From positions 1 to 64,000 of the forward strand of contig NZ_CANLXZ010000010.1 in assembly GCF_947495285.1 (NCBI RefSeq): a stretch of DNA of 64,000 bases, written 5' to 3'. Below, in pieces: positions 8,704-17,414 of this stretch (its first letter is position 1; the number at the start of each line of letters is the position of its first letter). This stretch comes from an uncultured Nonlabens sp. GTDB lineage: Bacteria; Bacteroidota; Bacteroidia; Flavobacteriales; Flavobacteriaceae. Below the pieces are notes generated by a model that worked only from the letters and a program-made list of their open reading frames with translations, made no database searches and was not told the origin of the DNA. The position numbers and the translations under genes were made by a program.

Positions 8704-11700
8704 CACAGTGTCAGGAGAAGCAGGATTCAGGCTTCAATATATGGAAGTTCTTAACTGGGGAACATTTGATGAAAATGTTTTTAGAATAGATCCAAAAGGA
8801 AACAATTCTTTGCTTACTGGCGCAAATGGTTCTGGTAAAACCACCTTTATAGATGCGCTACTAACATTAATTGTACCTCTTAAAAACAGTCGTTTTTATA
8901 ATCAATCTTCCGGTGTAGAGAAAAAAGGAGATCGTACGGAGCTTAGCTATGTTTTAGGTCACTATGGCGATATTCAAAAAGATGGAGAGTTAAGTACTAC
9001 CACTCAAAGTTTAAGAGATAAAAGTTGTTACTCAATACTGTTAGCTAATTTTGAAAATAAAGATGGAAAGTCAATTACATTATTTCAGGTAAGATGGTTT
9101 TCAGGTAATGAGATGAAGCGAACCTTTGGACTGGCTTACCAACCTCTTGAAATTGAGAAAGATTTTACATTATTTGATGGTGGTGGAGTTTGGAAAAAAT
9201 TGTTAGAAACTAAATACAATCAAAATAGTACAAGACGTAAAATTGAATTTTTTGAAGGGCCGACTAAATACGCAGAACGTATCACCAAATTATTTGGAAT
9301 GCGCTCTGTAAAAGCATTAAACCTTTTCAATCAACTAGTAGGAATAAAAGTATTAGGAGATCTTGATGCATTTATTAGAAATGAAATGTTAGAGTTTAAG
9401 GAAGCAGAAGATGAATACAAGGCTTTAGAAGAGAGCTTCGTTACCTTAATGGACGCTAAGAATAATATTGAGAAGGCTAAAGAACAAATTGAACAATTAG
9501 AACCAATTAATAAGTTAGCAGATCAATTAAATGCCGCAAAAGAAGACTTAAAAAAACTAGAATACAATAGAGATACTGCTCTTTATTGGTTTGCTGAAAA
9601 AGGTAAAGAGCTTTCAGGTTTAGAGAAAAATCGATTAAACGGTATAATAGAGGCCAGCAATGCTAGAATTAAAGTTTTAAAAACAGATGAAGGTAATCTA
9701 AGAGACAAAATCTCTACAGTTAAGACTCAAATAGAGAATGATGAAGTAGGAAAACAAATTGAAGATTTAAAAACAGAAAAAGCTCAAGTTGATGTAGATA
9801 CGACTAATAGAAAAACTAGATTAGAGGCATACAACGGAACTGCCTCTTCTACAGGTTTAGCTAAAGATCCTTCAAAAAAAATATTCCAAGAATCTTTTGA
9901 AAAGGCAGGCAAAGAAATTAAATCAATAGATTTAAAACTCCCTAGTGAAAGGCAAAAATTCTATAGCATAGAGTCTGAAATCACAGGAAAAGGTAAACAA
10001 ATAATTGAAGGAGTTGAAACTGTAAAAAGCTTAATCAATAACGGAAATAATATTACTGGTAGAGTTTCAGAGATACGAGATGAATTGATTGAGGCAATTG
10101 GAGCGACAAAAGAAGATATCCCTTTTGTTGGAGAATTAATTGCTATTAAAGAGACCGAAACAGCTTGGGAACTGGCTATTGAAAAAGCATTGCATAGTTT
10201 TGGATTAAAACTATTAGTACCTGATGAGTACTATGATGCTGTTAATGAATATGTCAATAAAACGCGATTAAATGGGAGAATATCTTATGAGCGTATTAGA
10301 TCTTCTTTTTCTATAAAGGCATTGTCTCAACAAGGCTTCGATGACAATTACCTAGTAAGCAAACTGGATTTTAAAACCACAAGTCAATACCAAGAATGGG
10401 TAGAACAAAATGTTACATCACGATTTAACTTCCTTTGTACAGATGATATGTCTGCTTTCGCGAAAGCAGAGAAAGCAATTACAACTAAAGGATTAACAAA
10501 ATTTGGTAAAGGTAGACACGAAAAAGATGATAGAAAGTTCTCGCTTTCTAAGGAACGATATGTGCTTGGATGGGATAATTCTTCTAAAATTAGTTATTGG
10601 AAAAATCAAGTCCAAGAACTTAGAAAAGATAAAGAATCCTTAGAATCTCAATACAATGTAATTGAGATTAATATACAAGAACTAGATACCCAAAAAAACA
10701 ACTTAAATGATTTAATAAAGTTGTTTCCTTCATTTGATTTAATAGACTGGAGTTCATCTGCTAAAAAATCTGAAGCTCTTAAAAAACGAATAGAAAATTT
10801 AAAAGATTCTAACGATAAAATAAAAGCGCTGGAAGAAGAAAAAGATATTCTTGATGGCAAGCTAAACTCTAATACCGAAGAACGTGACAAAGTATTAATT
10901 CAAATTGGTAAAATTGAAGCTAATGTTGATGATGCCAACAAAATATATAACGAAAATTCTATATTATTAGAATCAATACCCAATCATCAGATAGACATAT
11001 CTAGTTTCGGAATAACTAATAGTAATTTAGAAAATATTTCATATACCAATTTCGCATCAAATAAAGAGTCTTTTCAAAAAGAAAATAATCTTGAAATTTC
11101 AAAATTAACAGAATCACTGAATAGGCTAAAAAAGTCATTAGGAGATAAAATGAGGGCTTTTAAAATCCCATCAGAAAAGATAAGAGAACGATTCCCTTCT
11201 TGGGAATCAGAGGTGAGTAATTTGAGCTTAAACGTTGATTTAGCATCTGCTTTTCAAGAAAAATACATCTCATTAACCAAAGACGATCTGCCTAAGTACA
11301 AAAAGCGCTTTGATAATTATCTGGAAGAGACATTGACAAATAAAGTTGGAGAGTTTAATGAGTTCTTTGATTCTTGGTCTGAGGAAATCAAGGAAAACGT
11401 ATCAGCCTTAAATGAATCTTTAAAGAAAATAGATTTTGAGACTGTACCACAAACGACATACATCCAGTTAATTGCTAAATCCAAAAAGAATGAATTAATT
11501 AATGAATTCAAAGAATACCTCTTACAAGCTATTCCAAATTTTAAAGAAATGCATAGTACAGTTGACGGTAAACGTGTTCATTTTGAAAATGCAATAGAAC
11601 CATTTATTAAAAAGCTTCGTGATTTCGAATGGAGAAATAAAGTGATGGATGTACGTACTTGGTATGAATACAAGGCAGAAGAGTTCTATAAAGAAGATGA

Positions 11701-12088
11701 TTCAAAAAAGAAGACCTATGAAGGTATGGGGCAACTCTCTGGAGGAGAAAAAGCGCAGTTGACTTATACTGTATTAGGATCTGCAATTGCATACCAGTTC
11801 GGCTTAACAAAAACAGGAACCGAAAGCGATTCATTTAGATTTATTGCTATTGATGAAGCATTCAAAGCACAAGATAGTAAGAAGGCAAATTATCTAATTA
11901 ACCTCTGTAAACAGTTACATCTTCAACTACTTGTTGTTACTCCTAGTGATAATATTGATATTGTTGAAGACCATATCTCATTCGTGCATTTTGCTTCAAG
12001 AAAAAATGACCGCAATAGTTGGTTATATGATATGACTATAGAACAATTTCAAGAAGAACGTGAAAAATATGTTACTGAAGAAGTATGA
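8687..12088 (+). CDS. jetC: Wadjet system protein JetC (SMC/MukB-like ATPase)
   Basis: A 1133-residue SMC-type ATPase. Walker A GANGSGKTT is at about 45-53, a long coiled coil fills about 230-1000 with a globular hinge near 470-600, and the C-terminal head has the signature LSGGEKAQL and Walker B RFIAIDEAF. This is the motor that extrudes DNA loops in Wadjet. The 17-nt overlap with jetB fixes the start, which is the first ATG of the frame. One palindrome copy lies in the hinge-proximal region (AFAK at 10454). No frameshift or missing motif is apparent, so the gene looks functional. Confidence 0.93.
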   Translation: MSSLFSTVSGEAGFRLQYMEVLNWGTFDENVFRIDPKGNNSLLTGANGSGKTTFIDALLTLIVPLKNSRFYNQSSGVEKKGDRTELSYVLGHYGDIQKDGELSTTTQSLRDKSCYSILLANFENKDGKSITLFQVRWFSGNEMKRTFGLAYQPLEIEKDFTLFDGGGVWKKLLETKYNQNSTRRKIEFFEGPTKYAERITKLFGMRSVKALNLFNQLVGIKVLGDLDAFIRNEMLEFKEAEDEYKALEESFVTLMDAKNNIEKAKEQIEQLEPINKLADQLNAAKEDLKKLEYNRDTALYWFAEKGKELSGLEKNRLNGIIEASNARIKVLKTDEGNLRDKISTVKTQIENDEVGKQIEDLKTEKAQVDVDTTNRKTRLEAYNGTASSTGLAKDPSKKIFQESFEKAGKEIKSIDLKLPSERQKFYSIESEITGKGKQIIEGVETVKSLINNGNNITGRVSEIRDELIEAIGATKEDIPFVGELIAIKETETAWELAIEKALHSFGLKLLVPDEYYDAVNEYVNKTRLNGRISYERIRSSFSIKALSQQGFDDNYLVSKLDFKTTSQYQEWVEQNVTSRFNFLCTDDMSAFAKAEKAITTKGLTKFGKGRHEKDDRKFSLSKERYVLGWDNSSKISYWKNQVQELRKDKESLESQYNVIEINIQELDTQKNNLNDLIKLFPSFDLIDWSSSAKKSEALKKRIENLKDSNDKIKALEEEKDILDGKLNSNTEERDKVLIQIGKIEANVDDANKIYNENSILLESIPNHQIDISSFGITNSNLENISYTNFASNKESFQKENNLEISKLTESLNRLKKSLGDKMRAFKIPSEKIRERFPSWESEVSNLSLNVDLASAFQEKYISLTKDDLPKYKKRFDNYLEETLTNKVGEFNEFFDSWSEEIKENVSALNESLKKIDFETVPQTTYIQLIAKSKKNELINEFKEYLLQAIPNFKEMHSTVDGKRVHFENAIEPFIKKLRDFEWRNKVMDVRTWYEYKAEEFYKEDDSKKKTYEGMGQLSGGEKAQLTYTVLGSAIAYQFGLTKTGTESDSFRFIAIDEAFKAQDSKKANYLINLCKQLHLQLLVVTPSDNIDIVEDHISFVHFASRKNDRNSWLYDMTIEQFQEEREKYVTEEV
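10454..10467. repeat. GCTTTCGCGAAAGC palindrome, copy 3
   Basis: Exact copy in jetC, translated as AFAK and followed by a second GAAAGCA. Confidence 0.9.
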
Positions 12089-13227
12089 TTGCACCAGAAG
12101 AAATTTTTAAAAAGGCCAATAAAAAATACATCTCTTACTTACAAAGTAAAAAAAATGGAGATGTGTTTTTTCCATTGACTATACCAGGGAATAAAATACC
12201 TAGCAAAAACACTTCAGGTTATAGTCAAGAGATTAAAAGACTCTATCTCGATTCAAAAGAGAAAAAGGGATATGGTTATGAGATTGTCTATACGCAAAAA
12301 CGAAAAAAAGGTTTAGGTCTACAAAGTATTCCCTCGCAATTTGTTTTCGACAATGAGCTCGATTTTCTAAAATATCTTCATAAAGAAAAAGAAGTTATCC
12401 AATTTGATAATGCTTGTGAAGTCACTTTTGAAATTTTTCCAGAACTGAAGGAAGTCATTTTTAATAAGCCGGCTATTTTATTAAGTAACTTGGGCAAGTG
12501 GGAAGACCTATTGAAAGTATGTACATATTTTAAAAGCAACCCTCAACCTGATTTATACATAAGAGAATTGCCTATTAATGTGCATACCAAGTTTGTAGAA
12601 AAGAATCAATCCGTATTAACTACACTTCTTGAAACTATTTTAAATTCAGAAGATATTTTGTCAGATAAAAGATTTGAAAAAAAGTTTGGTTTAAAATATT
12701 CAGAACCTCTAGTCCGATTCAAAATACTCGATCAAGATATTGCAGATATTTCGTTTTCGGGAATCAGTGATTTAGCATTACCACTAAGTCATTTTAATCA
12801 GCTTAATCTTAATATTTCAAAAGTAATTATTGTTGAAAATAAGACATCCCTTTACACGACGTTAACTCTTCCAAATATGACTAATACTATAGCTGTTTTT
12901 GGTCAAGGATTTGGGGTGTCTAATCTTAAAAACATAGAATGGCTCAGCACTAAAGAGATACTATATTGGGGAGATTTCGACGCTCACGGTTTTGAAATTC
13001 TATCTCAAGTAAGAGGATATTACCCTCAAACTAAAAGCGTACTAATGGATAAAAACACCTTTAATAAGTTCTTTGAGAATGACAATGGAGCTGAATCTAA
13101 AGTGTCTCAATTAGATAATCTCACGGAAGCTGAAACTGAATTACATAGATTCTTATTGGAGAATAATTACAGGCTTGAACAAGAGAAGATTCCTAATGAT
13201 TTTGTTATCAAGTACTTTGTTTCATAG
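12085..13227 (+). CDS. jetD: Wadjet system nuclease JetD (TOPRIM, DUF3322/DUF2220)
   Basis: A 380-residue protein of the JetD family, related to the Spo11/topoisomerase VI A subunit. The TOPRIM core is visible: Glu251 in VIIVENKTS and the DxD pair Asp297/Asp299 in YWGDFDAHGFEIL. These residues bind the metal for plasmid cleavage. The N-terminal region is the DUF3322 DNA-binding part. It overlaps jetC by 4 nt and ends the operon. With it the Wadjet set is complete and every catalytic residue that I can check is present. Confidence 0.92.
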   Translation: MIAPEEIFKKANKKYISYLQSKKNGDVFFPLTIPGNKIPSKNTSGYSQEIKRLYLDSKEKKGYGYEIVYTQKRKKGLGLQSIPSQFVFDNELDFLKYLHKEKEVIQFDNACEVTFEIFPELKEVIFNKPAILLSNLGKWEDLLKVCTYFKSNPQPDLYIRELPINVHTKFVEKNQSVLTTLLETILNSEDILSDKRFEKKFGLKYSEPLVRFKILDQDIADISFSGISDLALPLSHFNQLNLNISKVIIVENKTSLYTTLTLPNMTNTIAVFGQGFGVSNLKNIEWLSTKEILYWGDFDAHGFEILSQVRGYYPQTKSVLMDKNTFNKFFENDNGAESKVSQLDNLTEAETELHRFLLENNYRLEQEKIPNDFVIKYFVS

Positions 13228-13250
13228 CTTCAGAAAATATAATATTCTGT

Positions 13251-13277
13251 AATATATTATAAAAAATATAATATATT
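13251..13277. promoter_or_regulatory. Perfect inverted repeat, possible enhancer for the sigma-54 activator
   Basis: The arms AATATATTATA (13251-13261) and TATAATATATT (13267-13277) are perfect complements around AAAAA. The centre is about 72 bp upstream of the -24 element at 13335, a normal distance for an activator binding site. It could instead be the jetD terminator, but the stem has no G or C and no T-tract directly follows. Just to its left, 13236-13246 resembles part of one arm. Confidence 0.45.
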
Positions 13278-13334
13278 GTCTTCTTTAATTAAATTGAAAC
13301 TTACAACCTACTGGCTTTTAGCACTTCTTTTTTG

Positions 13335-13349
13335 TGGCATTTAATTGGC
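13335..13349 (+). promoter_or_regulatory. Sigma-54 (-24/-12) promoter
   Basis: TGGCAT-N5-TGGC reads as TGGCATTTAATTGGC. The invariant GG (13336-13337) and GC (13348-13349) are spaced exactly as in the consensus TGGCACG-N4-TTGC, with one departure in the -12 block and two at the weakly conserved positions 6-7. Transcription would start near 13361, about 14 bp before the first gene. The operon it drives ends with a sigma-54 activator that has GAFTGA, so promoter and regulator support each other. Confidence 0.65.
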
Positions 13350-13374
13350 TTATCAGCTTATTAAATAACAAAAA

Positions 13375-13668
13375 ATGAAAATACTAAACTATCAATTAAC
13401 GTCGCACTTTGAAGAACGAATGAAAATAAGACATATACCAGAGTTCTTAATTTCACTTTGCCTTGTAAAAGGAGAAATTAAAACTACTACTAAAAACAAA
13501 AAAGAATATAGCTTGAATCAAAATTACATTTTAGAGGCTGTTAGTCAAGGTTACTTGACTATAGCAGAATGCCTTTGTATAAAGAAGATTGTTGTTGTAG
13601 CAAAAAAGAACATTCTTATTACCACGTATGCTACTTATGGAGATACAGGAATAAACTATAGCAACTAA
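13375..13668 (+). CDS. DUF4258-like small protein
   Basis: A 97-residue protein. The opening LTSHFEERMKIRHIPEFLI resembles the DUF4258 pattern H-ERM--R-I, a RelE/BrnT-like small fold. It is the first gene behind the sigma-54 promoter and ends 3 bp before the helicase gene. No antitoxin-like neighbour is present, so a toxin role cannot be claimed; an RNA-binding or modulatory subunit is possible. The family call is tentative. Confidence 0.6.
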   Translation: MKILNYQLTSHFEERMKIRHIPEFLISLCLVKGEIKTTTKNKKEYSLNQNYILEAVSQGYLTIAECLCIKKIVVVAKKNILITTYATYGDTGINYSN

Positions 13669-13671
13669 ACT

Positions 13672-16341
13672 ATGAGATCTGAACCAAAAAGAACTCTTAG
13701 GCAACTTAATGCTTTTAACAGAGAACATCAAGACGAGTACCGAGTTAATAAACTTTTAGATGGCGTTTTTCACGGTATTAGGGATTCTCAAGATTATTTA
13801 AGAAGTGCGAAAGAAGTTATCCAAAATCAAAATGCAGTAGCCATACCAGTTCAATTAGAAACTTTTGAGGAAGAAATTGAAAAAGGTAAAAAAGGAAAAA
13901 CTATTCTATGGAGATATCATCTACTTAAAATGGATAAGATGAGAGATAAAGAATCTTCTGTAATAACCAATTACCTCTTTAAAAATGAACAAGAAATAAT
14001 CTATTCGGTTAAGCCTACTGGAAATCATAAATCAGATAGAGCAAATGAAATTAAAATAAGTGACCGCAGCGAGGAAGAACTATACTTAGACTTTGATAAA
14101 GATCCTCAAATTGATAACACAATATATCTAAAAGCAAATGATTATCAAATCAGAATGCAAGAAAAAGCATTGATAACATTAAATAAGAACCCTGAAAGCC
14201 ATCACACACCACTTTTGAGATTATTTGATTTACCCATTAAAAGTAACAGGTATTTTGAAGAGAATTACGACTTAAACTTAGCGGAGAACATTGATTTTAA
14301 AATCCTAAATAACACCAATATTGATGGCGCAACAGAACAACAAGAATTTGTTAAAAAAGCTTTAGCATCTAGAGACTTTGCCCTTTTAGAAGGTCCGCCA
14401 GGTTCTGGCAAGACCACAGCTATTATAGAATTAATCATTCAATGTGTTTTACAAGGACAGCGCGTGTTGTTAGTTTCCTCTACACACGTTGCAGTAGATA
14501 ATGTTATTGATAGGATAATAGGCAAGTATAAAAAACATACAGAAGGTTTAGTAAGTCCTATGCGTATAGCATCAAGCCCTGGAGTCATAAGAAAAGAAAG
14601 TGTCGAGCCATATCATTTAAAGCAGCTTATCAAGCATACCAAAAAAGAAATGCTCAGTAACTTGAATAAGAAACAAGATTCTATTGGAATAAAAGCTCTA
14701 AAGGAAAGCCTCAACTCTAAGGATTCAAGTTCTAACTTCGATCAAATTATATTGGATTCAGCAAATCTGGTAGGTGGCACAGCAATTGGAATATTACAAC
14801 ATCCTGGAATTAAGTCTGGAGTAGGTAAACCTTTTGATGTAATGATTGTAGATGAGGCTTCAAAAGTTACATTTCTAGATTTCCTAGTTCCAGCACTGCA
14901 CGCAAAAAAATGGATTTTGGTAGGTGATGTAAATCAACTCTCCCCATACACAGAAGGAGATATTGTTACAGAGCATCTTAATAAATTACTAGATAAAGAC
15001 CAACAAAATCTTATAGCTGAGACCTTTGAGCTTCAAAAGGATCTGAAATTGAGAAACAAAGAAAAAGTAGTTAATGTATTATTTACTAAAAGAGATCAGG
15101 AGCATTTCAGTAATTTAAAAGAAAGCAACTTAGAAGTATTTCATTTAGACGCCCAGAAATCTTCTCTATCAACTAATTCTGGACACTGGTTATTAAATAG
15201 TGTAGATGTAATAATAGCACAGCCTTCAATAGAAAATGAAACGCTCCTTGCTCAACACTTAAAATTTAAAGCAAAGTTCTACGGTAATAGTCCTAAAAAC
15301 GCACTACTAATCCATCATCAAAACCATTGTCACAAAGTCAAAAACGGAAGAAAAACTTGGATTAACAACTATTCTTATAAACTAGATAAAGATCAGAACT
15401 GGGGCGAATTAGTAGGTAGGAGCCTTGAGCAGATGTATCAATACCGTTTTGAGCCAGAGCTAGAAAAGAATAAGAAAATAGAATATGACATACTAGTTCC
15501 TTCTTCTATTGAGCAGAGAGTAGAAGGCCTAAGACGAGTCGCCCTGCCTTCTATACTTGAACTCTTGCAAATAGGTGTAGGAGAAAAAGATCGCACCACA
15601 AAAGACGGTAAAACTTATAATGTAGAGAAAATACTTTATTCTGGTTTTGACAATATGACCAAAGTGAAAGAATTGAAGTTTCAATCCTTAAGCTATCAGC
15701 ATCGTATGGAAGATGATATTGCCAGATACTCTCGAGAACATTTTTATGACGGTAATAACCTAGTGACTGCAAATACTGTATTACAAATTAGAGATAATCC
15801 ACTTAGAGAATATAATAAAAGTGAAAATTCTGTTATGTGGATGCCAAATGGATATCAAATTAAATATAACAATAAAGGCAAACAACGTATTACTAATCCA
15901 GAAGAAGTAAATCACATAAAACAAGAACTAATTTCTTTTCACGCTTTCGCGAAAGCGAGGTCAGAACAAGTATATGAAGTAGCAGTACTTTCTTTCTACA
16001 ATGATCAAGTTGCTAAACTAAAAGAAATGCTTAAAGAGCTTACGAAGCAATATCGAAAAAATAAGTTTTTCACATTAGGAAATATTAAAATAACCCTGTG
16101 CACGGTAGATAAATTTCAAGGTGACGAGGCAGATATGGTGTTATTGTCTTTTGCAAAGGCTACAGCAGGCGCTCACTATAACAGCCCTAATCGATTGAAT
16201 GTGGCCATTACTCGAGCACGTTATAAACTTGTGCTATTTGGCAATCCAGAACGATTAAAAAAGGGAGCAGGTCTTCCAGCTCTCCAAAAGATGGCAACGG
16301 AGATTAATACAAGATTAACGAGTCACAAATCAAGAAACTAA
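13672..16341 (+). CDS. Superfamily 1 DNA/RNA helicase (UPF1/Dna2-like)
   Basis: An 889-residue helicase. Motif I EGPPGSGKTT is at about 239-248, motif Ia VLLVSSTHVAVDNV just after, motif II VDEAS near 403, motif III GDVNQLSPY near 420, motif V VDKFQGDEADMVLLSF and motif VI NVAITRARYKLVLFGN near the C-terminus. This is the AAA_11/AAA_12 pattern of UPF1-like enzymes that unwind RNA or DNA 5' to 3'. About 220 residues precede motif I and may contact the partner proteins. It lies between the DUF4258-like gene and a winged-helix gene, 3-4 bp apart, in the sigma-54-driven operon. A palindrome copy encodes AFAK at 15943. Confidence 0.9.
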   Translation: MRSEPKRTLRQLNAFNREHQDEYRVNKLLDGVFHGIRDSQDYLRSAKEVIQNQNAVAIPVQLETFEEEIEKGKKGKTILWRYHLLKMDKMRDKESSVITNYLFKNEQEIIYSVKPTGNHKSDRANEIKISDRSEEELYLDFDKDPQIDNTIYLKANDYQIRMQEKALITLNKNPESHHTPLLRLFDLPIKSNRYFEENYDLNLAENIDFKILNNTNIDGATEQQEFVKKALASRDFALLEGPPGSGKTTAIIELIIQCVLQGQRVLLVSSTHVAVDNVIDRIIGKYKKHTEGLVSPMRIASSPGVIRKESVEPYHLKQLIKHTKKEMLSNLNKKQDSIGIKALKESLNSKDSSSNFDQIILDSANLVGGTAIGILQHPGIKSGVGKPFDVMIVDEASKVTFLDFLVPALHAKKWILVGDVNQLSPYTEGDIVTEHLNKLLDKDQQNLIAETFELQKDLKLRNKEKVVNVLFTKRDQEHFSNLKESNLEVFHLDAQKSSLSTNSGHWLLNSVDVIIAQPSIENETLLAQHLKFKAKFYGNSPKNALLIHHQNHCHKVKNGRKTWINNYSYKLDKDQNWGELVGRSLEQMYQYRFEPELEKNKKIEYDILVPSSIEQRVEGLRRVALPSILELLQIGVGEKDRTTKDGKTYNVEKILYSGFDNMTKVKELKFQSLSYQHRMEDDIARYSREHFYDGNNLVTANTVLQIRDNPLREYNKSENSVMWMPNGYQIKYNNKGKQRITNPEEVNHIKQELISFHAFAKARSEQVYEVAVLSFYNDQVAKLKEMLKELTKQYRKNKFFTLGNIKITLCTVDKFQGDEADMVLLSFAKATAGAHYNSPNRLNVAITRARYKLVLFGNPERLKKGAGLPALQKMATEINTRLTSHKSRN
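15943..15956. repeat. GCTTTCGCGAAAGC palindrome, copy 4
   Basis: Exact copy in the C-terminal RecA-like domain of the helicase gene, translated as AFAK. Confidence 0.9.
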
Positions 16342-16345
16342 AGCA

Positions 16346-17404
16346 ATGAAACTTACACAACATACATCTACCATAACCTATCAAGTACTTACGGACTATA
16401 CAGAAATTAGTAAAGAATCGCCACTTATTTCTATTTTAAAAGTTTGCAAAGAGATTGACGTTTTTAATGTTTCAGAATTACAAGACTTCTTGAAACCATT
16501 AAATAATAACGCTGTATCGAATTTACTATTTAGATTAGAAAGTCTTGATTATTTGAAAAGCATCGAAAAAGAAGCTGATGACTGGATATTTTCAAACAAT
16601 GAGACGTCTTATGAGTTAACCCAAATGGGACTTAATGTTTGTCTTGAAGGAAAAATTGAAGAAGAAAAAAGAGGTATCATAGCAATGACCATTGCTTATC
16701 CTAAAAATGCAGATCCAATAATCGTAAAATTAGAGCCTTTAAGCAAAGACGAATTTCAAGATCAAGAAAACACTAAAAGTAATGCTAAACGCGAATTCAA
16801 TAATTTCATTAATGAAAGTCAGCATTTAAAGAATGGCACTTTTAAATTAAAACATATTGAAAACACTTATGCTCTTGATGAAGAAAAAGAGCAAGATTAC
16901 ACCTTTAATTTCAGTGAGGAGAGTTATACATCTCAACTACTAGATTTTTCAAAAACAGTTAAAATTTCTAAAAGCAAAGTGATAGCAGAACTTTTGATTA
17001 ATAAATACCAGAGTGCTTATGATGAAGAACAACAATTAATTAGGATGCCTTTTAACCATACAGACCTCTCATTAAAAAGAAATATTTCTATAGATAATCC
17101 ACAATATGACGGTCTTTACTTTAATAAAATTGAACTCGAAGAACCTGTACAAATAAGTCCATTGGATGATCAGGAAGCAGCACAATGGTTTACTGCACTA
17201 GTAGTTTCACGTATTCAAAATTATTTTTTCTCTGATGAAGAGTTTAATGTTTATACAAAAGAGATTGCTGAAAAGTTTGTTGAGTATAAGCAAGGTTTAA
17301 CTAACTCAATATCCAGAATGGAGTTAATAAATAAATTACATAACAAGCCCGCTGGTTTTTATATCAAAGCAAAACTAGACACCATCAATTACCTTAATTA
17401 TTAA
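16346..17404 (+). CDS. Winged-helix-like protein of unknown function
   Basis: A 352-residue protein that I do not recognise. Residues 25-90 look like a winged helix (SPLISILKVCKEIDVFNVSE...NAVSNLLFRLESLDYLKSI). The rest is alpha/beta with no catalytic signature and no membrane segment. It lies 4 bp after the helicase and 10 bp before the PLD nuclease. It may be the nucleic-acid reader or adaptor of the complex. Confidence 0.7.
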   Translation: MKLTQHTSTITYQVLTDYTEISKESPLISILKVCKEIDVFNVSELQDFLKPLNNNAVSNLLFRLESLDYLKSIEKEADDWIFSNNETSYELTQMGLNVCLEGKIEEEKRGIIAMTIAYPKNADPIIVKLEPLSKDEFQDQENTKSNAKREFNNFINESQHLKNGTFKLKHIENTYALDEEKEQDYTFNFSEESYTSQLLDFSKTVKISKSKVIAELLINKYQSAYDEEQQLIRMPFNHTDLSLKRNISIDNPQYDGLYFNKIELEEPVQISPLDDQEAAQWFTALVVSRIQNYFFSDEEFNVYTKEIAEKFVEYKQGLTNSISRMELINKLHNKPAGFYIKAKLDTINYLNY

Positions 17405-17414
17405 AGACTATCAA

